Shown: piece after piece, positions 1 through 11,100 of the stretch
Layout of the letters: each line of letters starts with the position of its first letter
How positions within the stretch are numbered: the first letter of the stretch is position 1
Assembly (NCBI GenBank): GCA_020650975.1
Contig: JAIPMN010002179.1
Coordinates: 1 to 34,500, forward strand
DNA length: 34,500 bases
DNA from: Apostichopus californicus
Lineage: Eukaryota > Echinodermata > Holothuroidea > Aspidochirotida > Stichopodidae
Direction of reading: 5' to 3'
Translations under genes and position numbers: made by a program
Notes under the pieces: model-generated
Databases searched by the model: none
Seen by the model: the letters and a program-made list of their open reading frames with translations, nothing else
What the model was told of the DNA's origin: nothing

Positions 1-347
1 TGAAGTAAGATTTAAATAGATAAGCTAGTTATGTATGTCGTTATGGCATAGTGGAGTCAGTGAGGTTGAGAAAAATCATAGAAAACGACGCAAAATGCTG
101 CTTTAAATAGTATAGAATTCTGCATTAAATAGTCCTAGGTACAGAGAATCATCCATCTGCGTTGCAACTGAACAGTGAATTAGTTTCTTTCATTTCATAT
201 TAAAAATTATAAGCCTCACATACACTATGTATTCTTATAATAACTTTGCATGCTAATTTTCCCTCAGGAGAAAGTTGTGTTCTAGTAAGTCTTTTCTGTA
301 CTTTCCGTATGATGTACGTAGGGATGGTAGGGTGCCGAGCTATTTAA

Positions 348-702
348 AGGCATTGAAAACTCGCCCCAAACCTCGTGCCGCGCTCTGAAAAAGTTAACTT
401 TCAGTTGCTTGCAAGTGAAGTTTTCTGCTTGTCCTACAAAATGCAGACAGTAATGAAACGTGATACCTTATTATCTTTAGCTGGACCTGAGATGTCCATT
501 GTGTATCGTTTGTACACTGTGCTGTGGGTATTGACCGTAGCTGTATGTATTGACTGTACACTAGTCAATTACCGAAGGTAGCAAGCTGTGTGCGTATTTT
601 CTGGGATCGATGGTGGTGTCTAACACTTCTGTTACACCTCATTCGAAACTAGGTCAGATTACCGGCATTAGACGTTTCTTTTTGCGCGAGTCTTCATACC
701 AT
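348..702 (+). mobile_element. TTAA-flanked MITE, left copy
   Basis: The element body is bounded by TTAA at 344-347 and 703-706. Its ends are imperfect inverted repeats: AGGCATTGAAAACTCGCC on the left and, reverse-complemented, ATGGTATGAAGACTCGCGC on the right. TTAA duplication is typical of piggyBac-type insertions. No transposase is encoded. A second copy lies inverted at 1091-1734. Its internal site at 480-487 is the unoccupied version of the target hit by the nested element in the other copy. Confidence 0.65.
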
Positions 703-1090
703 TTAAGTTAGTAAATAAAGCATACAAAGGAAAACATTTTCTCTGACGTCATAACCAGTAATCACTTTCATGGTTGCCATGGCATTTCATTCCAAACTTC
801 CATTTTCCAAATTTTGCCTAGCTCTTAATCAATTTTGAAAAAAAGAAAGAAAAAAAAAAATGAGCCAGCTTAATATTAATGAAGATCAAAGCAAGAGCTG
901 CCCACATAGGCTTTGTTTTCAATACAAAATGGTGAGCTGTTGTGTTTTGAATGTATTGATCATTAATAGATAGGCTACATTGTAAGGATATATAACCTGC
1001 ATGGTAGCCTACTATTGCTGTGTCTAGTTGCAATAGCAATATGTGCCTATTTGGGAACACAGGTAAATTACCTTGGTCATCAACCATTAA

Positions 1091-1734
1091 AGGGTGTGAA
1101 GACTTGCGCACGTCTCATGCCGGTAATCTGACCTAGTTTCGAATGAGGTGTAACAGAAGTGTTAGACACCACCATCGATCCCAATACACACACAGCTTGC
1201 TACCGTCGGTAATTAGACACTAGTGTACAATCAACATACAGCTACGGTCAATACCCACAACACAGTGTACATAGCAGCGATGGACATCTCAGGTCCAGCC
1301 AGGCGCATAGCCAGGAATTTGCCAAGGGAGGGGCGAAACTGTAGATTTGGCATTGCAAACTATCTAAGCGTAGCGCCACCATGGTTGGGGCGAAGCGTAC
1401 AAGAAAATTTTGGCTGAAAATGCCTCCCAGATCGCTGGAAATGGCACTTCCCAGGCCTTGTAAGTTGCATCATAGCATTTTCTCTTTTGAAAATACTAGC
1501 GATATCATAAAAACATTAAAAAAAAAATTTTTTAAAATATGCTCAAGGGGGGGCGGCTGCCCCCTTCGCCCCCCCCCCTTGGCTACGCGCCTGGGTCCAG
1601 CTAAAGATAACAAGGTATCACGTTTCATTACTGTCTGCATTTTGTAGCAACAAGAAGAAAACTTCACTTGCAAGCAACGGAAAGTTAACTTCTTCAGAGC
1701 GCGGCACGCGGTTTCGGGCGAGTCTTCAATGCCT
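1091..1734 (-). mobile_element. TTAA-flanked MITE, right copy (inverted), with nested insertion
   Basis: The body is bounded by TTAA at 1087-1090 and 1735-1738, with ends AGGGTGTGAAGACTTGCGCA and (reverse-complemented) AGGCATTGAAGACTCGCCC. It aligns along its length with the reverse complement of 348-702, including the GTTACACCTCATTCGAA and GATCGATGGTGGTGTCTAA blocks. Without the nested 294-bp element and its target duplication it would be about 342 bp, close to the 355 bp of the left copy. The two copies are separated by 385 bp. Confidence 0.65.
1300..1593. mobile_element. Nested hAT-like MITE with 8-bp target duplication
   Basis: A 294-bp insert begins CAGGCGCATAGCC and ends GGCTACGCGCCTG, a 13-bp inverted repeat with one mismatch. 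It is flanked by direct repeats GGTCCAGC at 1292-1299 and 1594-1601. An 8-bp target duplication with termini starting CAG fits the hAT superfamily. The left MITE copy holds the site only once (GCTGGACC, 480-487), an internal empty-site control. The right end has a poly-G/poly-C tract before the terminal repeat. No coding capacity. Confidence 0.75.
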
Positions 1735-1738
1735 TTAA

Positions 1739-2398
1739 ACATTTTCAATGTATTAATTTGATTGTGCAACATACCCAAAAAGTAATGAAAATACAATATA
1801 AACTATAAGCGATTATATTGAACCGTATTGAACAGTGAATAGGCTCTCACCATACATGTCTTGGTTCTGGAGCATCTTTTAATCACCTTGTCCCTTGTAT
1901 ATATTTCTGTTAGGTAGTATCACTTTACAGGTTTTTAACACAAGTGTGAGATGGTTTAGGAGTGGAGAATGCAGAGTTTAAACAAGGAAAGATTTTCAAA
2001 AGTGTTTGCCATTCATCTGTTAATTCCGTCAAGTCGATAAGACTGAATTTATTTTACTCCTGACTTACCTGTCTCCACGCAAGCAACCCACCTTCACTTT
2101 ACTGTGTCAAGATCAATGACCATGTTAGCGTTTAGATCTGCTTACCTGTCTGTCACCTATACATATATGCACTCCAATCTACCTAGCCTATATAATAACT
2201 GGTAACATTCTTGGATTAAAGAGGGCATATAGGAGACAGTTCAGTATCGTCCTTCATAAACCCCCAAACCTGTAAGTTTTGGGGTCGCTGTGCCGACCTG
2301 ATGGGAACTATAACAGTACTAGAAGCCCTGCAGACAATGTAAAATGAAAAATATTACATTTCAATTTTGTTTGTTTCTCTTCTCTGTGTTTGCATCAG
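1739..2398 (+). other. Intron or upstream sequence before the first recognised exon
   Basis: No exon, RNA gene or repeat was recognised here. It ends in a pyrimidine-rich tract and CAG at 2396-2398, a good splice acceptor, so this is probably the end of an intron whose 5' exon lies further upstream. Confidence 0.5.
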
Positions 2399-5300
2399 AT
2401 TCAGATAGGCACGAGGAACCATCTGCCTACTTTGAGTATTCCCAGAAGTATGGCAACCTCAATCGGTCATTTACAATCGCCCTCAACGAGCAGACCCAAC
2501 TCTAGCCGCTCAGGATCGTCCTACTCTCGGTACACACCAATCGGGACGTTGGCTGGGAATGATCTTGGTGAGTATGATCTAAATATTCAATAAAGTTGAT
2601 ATGATGTTATAAAATAAATTATTTTTCGACCATGGATTGAATTATAATTCAAGCAGGTAACTTCTGTAATGATATGTTGATTGTTGTATCTATTTTGTGT
2701 ATCTTTATTAAAGAAAAAAACTTTAAAAGGTAAACAGTATTAGCCCTACATTTTGGCATTCTCAAAATTGCTAGAAGTTTTCAAATGTTCTTTCCTTGAG
2801 GCAGATCTGATCCTCCAAAGTATTTCCAGCCATTGAGGATTATTTCAAATACTTACACAATATTAGTTCCTTGGTGTGCATACTGTAGTTTTCTGATGGA
2901 GTGGCAGTAAAAATGTTATTTGAAATTTGTGCATGGTGACCATTATCTGATCATCTAGCATATTTGGGGACAATATTGATGACCTTTCAACTTGTTTTAC
3001 AGAGTAGACATCTGTACATTGGTTGGCAGAAATGGCTGTGGGATCAGAACTTTCCTATGATATATGCATGGTTTCTGAAACTAATAACATTACCACATAT
3101 CATGCAGTTAATTGCCAAGAAAAGAATTGTTTTACCCGTTTTATTTTAGTGCAAAAAAAATGTTTTGTCCCCTCTGTGTCCTATAATCAGTAAACAATAT
3201 TTTCTACCGCTTTTTCATTTTTGATCAATGTTAGTCTTAAATATAAGCCAATGATTGAGTTAAGTTATGCATGATGGTATTCATACTACGTGTCTAATTA
3301 GCACCTGATTTATTATACAACAATCGACAAGGGATTAAAATTATTAAATTAATGTAAAGTAATTGTGAACAAATTTGTAAATAAGTAAATTTAAGTTTTT
3401 CTTTTGTTTTCTTTTTGGTTAGGAGTGTTCTACTTTGTTAAACCTTTTATAGAAGTTTTATAGAAGACTTCCTTCCAGACCCTGATTTCTACACATTTTT
3501 ATATGTTTTGTTTATTATATTTACACATGTCAGTTTTGAGAAGAAAAAAAAAACAACTTGAATTATTCCTTTCATTGCTAGGTAAAAGCCTAGCCTATGT
3601 CCCACCCATCAGTGAGAAGGATTGCATGGATGAGTTGAAGGAAGTTCTGCGAAAGCCTTTGGAAAATGTTAGTCGACAGAGACTGAGGGCCATCCTGTAC
3701 GGATTCAGACGAAAAGGCGGGATCGAAAACAGGATTTCCGCCCAGCACATGAACAGCGTCCTTCAGGAGCACGAAGTTCGACTATCGAGCCGAATCGTGA
3801 TGCTGATCAGGAAAGGATTTGAGGGGAAGTTTGGCATTGATTATGAATCGCTATGGAAACTGATGTGCCATGCACAAGCCCTTACAGGTAAAGCTAAACT
3901 TTGATCTGAACTTTCGCTACTTTTTGTATAGAAAGTGTTGAGAAGAGATTGTTAAAGAATAATGAAGGCCTGGGAAATGAAAAAGAATTGTAAAAGTTAT
4001 TCTCCAAAAAACTGCATGAAACTGCACTTTTCAGGTTTTAAAACAAGAAATGAGTATTTATACAGCTGGAGCCAGGCCATCTTATTTTGCAAGCTCACTA
4101 TGTTATCAGTAGCTATCATGTGAAGTTTTATTAATTAGGTGAAGTAGGCTTACTGTGCAGGCCTGATGAGGAGGATGTCAGGTGGGGTATGGCTCTGGGT
4201 CAAGTAGGTGACCTGGACAATTATAGGATACATAATAATGTGTTCTCATATGCCCATCAATGTACCGTGAACGAATGAAGACCACAGAATGGGAGGGGGG
4301 GGGGTACATAATTTATCTGAGGGCCTGACCTAGTTCTCAAAGCCCTTGCTACGGTGACCAGTATTAATGTGCACTTTGTACAAGGTGTAGTGTTAGACAC
4401 GAGAAAATACACAAGAAACAAATTTATAAAAGACATATTGTTTTTATAAAAAAAAAAATGGATCCTAAGTATGAAATATGAAAACAAGCTAAACCCTTTT
4501 CCTTTGAGTCAATGTATTATTAAAGTAATCTGCAACACTGTACTCATTAATTGGGAGAAATTTGGTTGGACTCTAAACAGTTAATATGTAATTATTGCAT
4601 TATACTAGTAACCAGCCGCATGAGTCGTTTGCGCAACGGACATTATAGACAATGGAAAAGAGCAAAGAAATTTATAGCTAGAAAAGGATTCGATCCAATG
4701 ACCTCTGGCCTGGTTACAAGCCCAGCACTCTACCAACTGAGCTATCGAGTCCTTAGTTGGTAGCGATCGCTCTATAGCTGTTTATTTGCTGGGGGCTTCA
4801 GTCAAGAGCGGCAGTACTTTGCATATGATGTAACTAGGGATCACACCCCGGTTTTGTTCAATACAGCATAGAAAGTGGCAGGGAAGGTTATTCATGAAAA
4901 ACGGGCATTATTTATATAAAAAAGGCTATAGATATAAAAAGCTTGTAACCCAGAGGTCACTGATTCAAATCCCAATTCTTGCCATAAAGTTCTTTTCCAA
5001 GAAGAGTCTACTCTAGACACGGTAGAGCGAGAGTGCTTATGTCGTGTGGGGACGGGTTAGATTTGCTCGTTATTTTTGTCTTTCTGTCAAATCTACGAAA
5101 ACTTTACTTGCGCTTGCCTTCCAGGTAGAGACAGTGTCGTCTGTTTGTATGGGACGGACAAACCTCCAGCAGTCAGTAGGAAACAATCGGTGAGCGGCAC
5201 GGGCATGGACCCCAGAGATCAGGAGTTGATCAACCGTCTGAAGCATCAGTTCATGTCGAGTCGTGATCACAACCTCAACGAGATTCGAGACTTGTGCGAG

Positions 5301-8165
5301 GAGAGAGATACCCTACACCATGGGATTCTCCCATGTAGAGTAGTAAGTACGGTTGGAATATTTCATGATCTTATTTATTGTTTGGAGGCTCATCTCTGAT
5401 TGAACAAAAACAAATTGGATGGAAGGTAATGCAGTCAGTGTTACACTGCCACTGTTAGTCGCACCAGAGAAACACTCCATGATAACATGCCATTTTATTG
5501 AGCTCTATAATTTTGGATTTAATTGTCTCTCATAGTTATACCTTCCTGTAAAAATATTTCAAAGCAAAATTTTGAAATGCTTTTTTAGGCCCCCCCCCCC
5601 CAAAAAAAAAAGAAGAGAAGAGAAGAGATTGAAACATTTGACTTCTATAACTTTAAGCTCTTTTTGAATCTTAGACAATTTAGGGAGAAGTTGTTCACTA
5701 TTACCTTCATCTGTTTAATACTGTGGGAACCATGTTTAAAAGACTCCTCTTTTAATTCATTAAAAGACTCTCTACATCAAGCTACTTTTCTTCAAATTTC
5801 AGAGCATCCTCGCTCTATTCACCTTATATCCGATAAGATATGACAAGACAGTATGAAATAGACAAACCTTTATCAGGTTCATTCCTGCGTGTATTGACAA
5901 TCATCATTCTTTTCCTCACCAGTGTTTGTAATTTTTCCCCCTCCTTCACCACAAATCTAATTCTTTTATGCTTTAATAGGCACATGTATGTTCATACATT
6001 AATTGGTTTTCATTGTGTATGTACACATGATTACCATATGTGTGTATCGAGCTGCAAAGGTGATTCTCCAGTGTAAGGTTGGATTTTCTTTTGCAACTAT
6101 ATATTTATGAATGTGGGGGGTTCAATTATAGATCTTTAATGTTTGGCAACCACAAGTGAAGTCTAAAATGGAAGAAATTCTAGTTGGTTTCAGTCACCTT
6201 TCATCGATAGATGCATTGTTTTCCACAGAAGATGTGACCTTTGTTCAATGCATGGCAGTATTACAGTAACTTTCAATGTGTCAAGTTAATTATTAATTTT
6301 TCTGTGTGTGGTGTGACCATGGAAAGTATTGACTATAGTTGATCTACTTGTTGGGTCTAAAGGATTGAAGAAAGAATCATCGATAATGGCTGTCAATATC
6401 ATGTGTGGTGAATGATGTGTCAGACCCAAAATGTATCGACTAATTTACAAATTACTGTATTATACACATGCTGTATGGTATTACAACTTTACAAGTGTAT
6501 AAACAGTAGCTGCATGGTTGAAGTGGTGTAGTTTGGTGTTTTGTTGTTGTTTAAGTTTTGTCATGTTCATGAGGCACTTGATATTCATGTTTGTTTCAAG
6601 GAGAAAGTTGTTATGTAAACAGTATACACACAAGATAGTAGAACACATAACACAACATAGTTTTACATTGCTCAATTGCATGTAAAATTTGCTACATAGA
6701 TCGGAACTCAAAATCAGCATTTTAAACTCAAAACAAATATTTCTCTAATCAAAGGAAGCTACTTACCCAGGGCTGATTTTCAAGAAAAATTGATGGCTGT
6801 CCTGTGTATAATGTTATGTGGACTTTAGTTACAAGGTTGCTCAAATGGCAAGCAGCAGTTCTCTAACAAGGGAAGTGTTAAGTATGGAAAGTCTGAATCG
6901 GTGCCTTTACTGCATAGGAAGGGGCTGACTCTTGGAAACAACTTCAAGGATAGTTTTGTCTGTCTATGATAAATTTAGTAGTCTTGAATTACCAGACAAC
7001 TATTAAAGCTTAGCAACGATGACCAGATATTTAGGTTTATGACAGGTATTTTGATTTTCTCTACAGTGGGGTGGGGGGGGATGGAGGAGGGGGCTAAATG
7101 GTGTTGAATGTAGACCAATTGCATTCTCTACGTAATACATGTTGAAACCAATGTTGGGTTCGTAGGTAATGAGAAAAGACTTTTAGTCCAGAATTAAAGC
7201 CAGAAGAGAGAGAGAGATTAAAACAGTCTATTGATTGAAACATGTAGGGCACTACACAAAGAGAGAGTTTCACATATTCCACTTAATACTTATGTCCTAA
7301 CATCAAAATATATTTGTTTCTTTGTTCTGAGTTAATAATACTAATGCGTTGTATCCTCAGCTTCGAAAGATCTGTGAGGAGCAGCGATTGCCCGTCTCTA
7401 AGCCACTACTTGGTCTCCTCCTCGCGAGATGTGATGACGAAAAGAACGGACAAATCAGGTGACATCTCCCTGTATTTGATAAAACCTTGAAACCATTATA
7501 ATTCAAAGTTATTTCAATATACAGTAATATGTAGACAGGATGAAGAAATTTTGAAAAAAAATCTTTAGTTCATATTGAAATCGGACAGCAACAAAGCAAT
7601 GGACAGTATTTTAACTTGTATGTTATTTCTTTCCATTGGAAACAAAAATAAGAAACCACTTTGGGGGGGGGGGGGAGGCGGGGGGAGTCATTTGACCTAC
7701 AAGACAGTTATATGTTTACATATATCCTGACGTCTTAAGACTCCCATAGGCAAGATGCATATCCTTTATAATCCTGCAGCTAAATATTTTCAAAAATTGG
7801 TTAGAATAATTCTTTCATCATGACTGTAAAAAAGTACAAAGCTTGCAAAGCAAATCATTTACCACCGAAGTATATTGAACTACTTAACTACTTTTAAGTT
7901 GCATCGTAGCAGTGTTGTGAATATATCTCTTAACCAAATGCCATCCCTTAACCCTAGATGAAATCAGTACCCTGTTGGTAAATAATTTTGTAACTGGGAG
8001 ATGTTGTAAAACTGTTCACAATAAATTTCAAGCTTTTTATTTAATCTAATTTTTTTTTGTTTCATTCATTTAACAGCTGGACAGATTTTGTGGGTCTTTT
8101 AGAGAAAGCTTATTCTGATTTACCAGAGCCCCAAGGGATGACGAAACCAACAAAGATGAGACCTG
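2399..8165 (+). CDS. C1orf87-like (CREF) EF-hand-like module, exons 1-5
   Basis: Exons 1-5 encode a Ser/Pro/Arg-rich head, then two blocks that align by eye with human C1orf87. Exon 2 gives LKEVLRKPLENVSRQRLR, later QHMNSVLQEHEVRLSSRI and FGIDYESLWKLMCHA. These match C1orf87 segments with the same spacing (RRELKSRPLSSNLLEKL, LFLKHEVPLQ, NYEKLLWFLNSA). Exons 3-5 give LRKICEEQRLPVSKPLLGLL, DDEKNGQI and WTDFVGLLEKAYSDLPEP, matching the second EF-hand-like block (VRAICGKHGLYLTLSLLETL, KWQNFVEMLTRASSDL). The loops lack the full set of acidic ligands, so calcium binding is doubtful apart from DDEKNGQI, which resembles half a loop. The third, C-terminal EF-hand-like segment of vertebrate C1orf87 was not found; the linker exon follows instead. 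The exon 5 donor is ambiguous: 8165|GT and 8204|GT both keep frame. Reading through without splicing stops at 8245. Confidence 0.72.
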
Positions 8166-11100
8166 GTAGTGGTTCTGTCGACAATAATCATCTGCCCTCT
8201 ATATGTAGGAGCACATTCAAAGATTTGACCTTATTCTCTAAATGATCTTTTCTTTTCTTTTTGGTCGGTGATGGGGGAGGAGTGGGATTGCTGTGAATTA
8301 TTATCACTATTTAAAGCTATCAAACGAGAAGAGAGAAAAAAAATGGGTGGTATGGAGAAGATGGTATTGAAGAGGGGACTAAAGGAGGGGGGAGGGGGGG
8401 TGAGGTGCCACAGAGCTAGACTTGTATAAATTCTAGGTAATATTATTTTTTCGACCGTTGCTTGGCAGCTGGAGTGGAATTTATCTTTACTTAAAAATGT
8501 TTTAACAACAATTTCATTATGATAAAATCATTGACATGCCATGGAAGACATCTCCTACTTATACCAATTGTTACCACTCTATCATATCAAGATCTTAAGA
8601 CTCAATTTCTTGCCTGCAAAATGTGCGTGGATTATAGTCACAATTAAATATTTGGGTGAATTAACTCGATCCTGCCCACATGGCAAGGTAACATCTTTGT
8701 GTTCATATGGTTACAGTCTCGATGTAAGGAGACCAGGGGATTGAGAGGTGGAAAAAGTTGTTTGGTTTTTGTGTCCAGGCTCCATTCTTGGGTGAATTTT
8801 GTTAGCAAGGTAATATTTAGCTAAGTACTCATGTAGTGATGACTCTTGAAGAATTACTTCCGCAACCAGTAAAATTTGGATCAGACAGTTTGAGCCAGCA
8901 ATTTGTTGTGATATCACAAGATAGGTAAACAATATACTGAAGTGGTTCATATATAAAATATATTCAAGTATCATGATGCATGATGAATAGATCAGGGGTA
9001 TATCAGTCAGGTATGACCCTGGGGGTTGTTGAAGCCAACTATGTCATCCTTGTCTAAGCACAAGGATGTCTACTTTGAACTTTTGTGTGAAGTTGTAAAG
9101 TTGGGGGAGAGGTGAAGAGCATGGCATCGCTCATGAGACTTGAAGCTTAAATGTTTTCTTATTTACATTCCTTTCTTGTTTGCCTTCAACTTCCTAATCT
9201 TAGATGAAAAGCCCCGTAAGGGATCTGGTAACAAAAGAAAACCTGCACAGAGAGTCACGGCAAAAGGAAAACCCGCAGCCGGAAAGTCACAGCCGTTATC
9301 TAATCCTCCCCCAGACGAATACTTGAGTAACGATGAAGTGGATCCACTCAACGCGAGCTCAGGTTCCAGCATCTCCAAGAATTCAAGCGGTGGAGAAAGT
9401 ATATCACTCTCAGGACAGTTTGGAAGCGATTTGAAAGAAGCAGCCGATGGTGAAGAACCGCAGATCGAGAGAGAAGAGAAGGATGGGAAGACGGAGATGA
9501 AAAAGGAGTCGGATGAAGCCGGGAATGTGAAGGGGGTAGAGGAAATCTCAAACGAGCAGGCAGGAGTCGTTGAATCCGTTTCAGTAGATCAGAATGAGAG
9601 TAGCAATAAATCCAAAGAGCCGCTGAATGGCGGAGGCAGTACCTCGTCACTGCCACCGTCGGGAGCAAAGAACAAAAACGAAGATAAGAGCCACGGCAAG
9701 TTACGGCCGTTGTCTGGCCTGGCTGATAAAATAAAAGCTAAAGTGAACAAGAAGACCAGCAAAAAGGACGCATCAAAAGACGCTACGACCGGCGACAGCG
9801 TAATTAATGCGCCAAACGATGGAGTCGTGAAGGAAGACGGACAGACGGAAAGTCAGCCCAATGGATCGGAGCTGCAGACCGGAGCCATCGGTCATAAAAC
9901 CGATGGTGCCCCCAGCTTGCTTCAAGAGGACGAGAAGACTCCGGGGGAGAAGAAGAGAGAGGGAGAGGAACAAATAGTCGGAAAAGATGAAAGTAACGCA
10001 TCCCCACAGGAGCTGAAGAATGGTAAAGTTAAGAGTTGATGAATGCCAAATATATTCCGGTTTCAAGAATTGCAAGGGGGGGGGGGGCAATGTGGGGATG
10101 GGGATAGAATTGGGGAGGGAGGGAGGGGGCAGTCTGGTAGAGGTTGTACAGTAGCAAATCCAACTTTCTGTTTGCCAGGTGGTATTTTAAGTACAATAAG
10201 ACACTGATTTAATCTTTTATTTTGGGAGGAGAAGAAGAAAGGGATAGGAGAGGGGTTGGGAAAGTATTTAAGCCTGTTAGAGTATTGAGATGGCTAAGTG
10301 ATCAAGCTGGTATCAATATTTTGTTCTCTCTCCCAATTCGCAGAACCCGAGCCAGATGTGGTCGAGTACAAAGCTGCTGATAAGTCTCTAAAGTTTTACA
10401 AACCCGATGCATACAAGGGTGTTGAAGAACCAAGTCAAGCCCCGAGTCAAACCTTGAAACTTGATTGGGTGTAAGCTCGAACGTTTTTCATTTTGCGTCA
10501 AGTTCCTTTTCAGATTCCCAGTCGGGCTCGGTCCTGCTCTATGAACCCTGTTTATATGAAGGATTTACAGAAGTTTGAACTTTGACACCAGCGAACTGAT
10601 GTCATTTTATGCCGGGGTGATTTCAAAATCCAGATTTCAATTTCCCAAATATTGTAATAAATATCAATTATTAATAAATAAGGGTTAACTTTAACAGCAA
10701 GGTTCTTTATTAATATCTTTTAAATTTTAATGTTAATTTTTTCCCCCTCAAAATGATTGGTTATTTGATCAAAGCTAGATTATATTTGCTTTCAGTTACG
10801 GTTACCAAGGAAACGACTGTCGGAACAACCTGTACTCCCTCGCAACAGGAGAACTTGTCTACTTTTCTGCTAACATTGTGGTTCTGTATGATCCATTGGA
10901 ACTTACGCAACGGCACTACCTTGCTCATGAGTCTGCAGTGAAAAGGTATTTATTTAAAGAAGAAAATTTAATAATAAAAAAATAAAATATTTATTTAAAG
11001 AAGAAAATAAAACAGTTTGTTTTTCAATGAAAAGGAATGGAAAAGTTAAAAAGATCTGCCAGATTCTCTCAATACTTCATATTGGTATAATTTCTAAATA

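Noticed and set aside
375..581. 68-codon open frame near the left edge
   Set aside because: It lies wholly inside the left MITE copy, and the inverted copy does not preserve the frame.
4682..4754. Functional tRNA-Thr gene
   Set aside because: The acceptor stem does not pair, the T stem has two mismatches and the anticodon stem is short one pair.
9140..9203. In-frame extension upstream of the linker exon as a hydrophobic N-terminus or signal peptide
   Set aside because: It lacks an ATG (the first codon would be TTG), and its T-rich end is the polypyrimidine tract of a splice acceptor at 9203.
9163..10090. Three long open frames on the minus strand opposite the charged linker exon
   Set aside because: They are antisense shadows of a 273-codon purine-rich exon. 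They show no family resemblance, and the plus-strand exon is supported by splice sites and phase.
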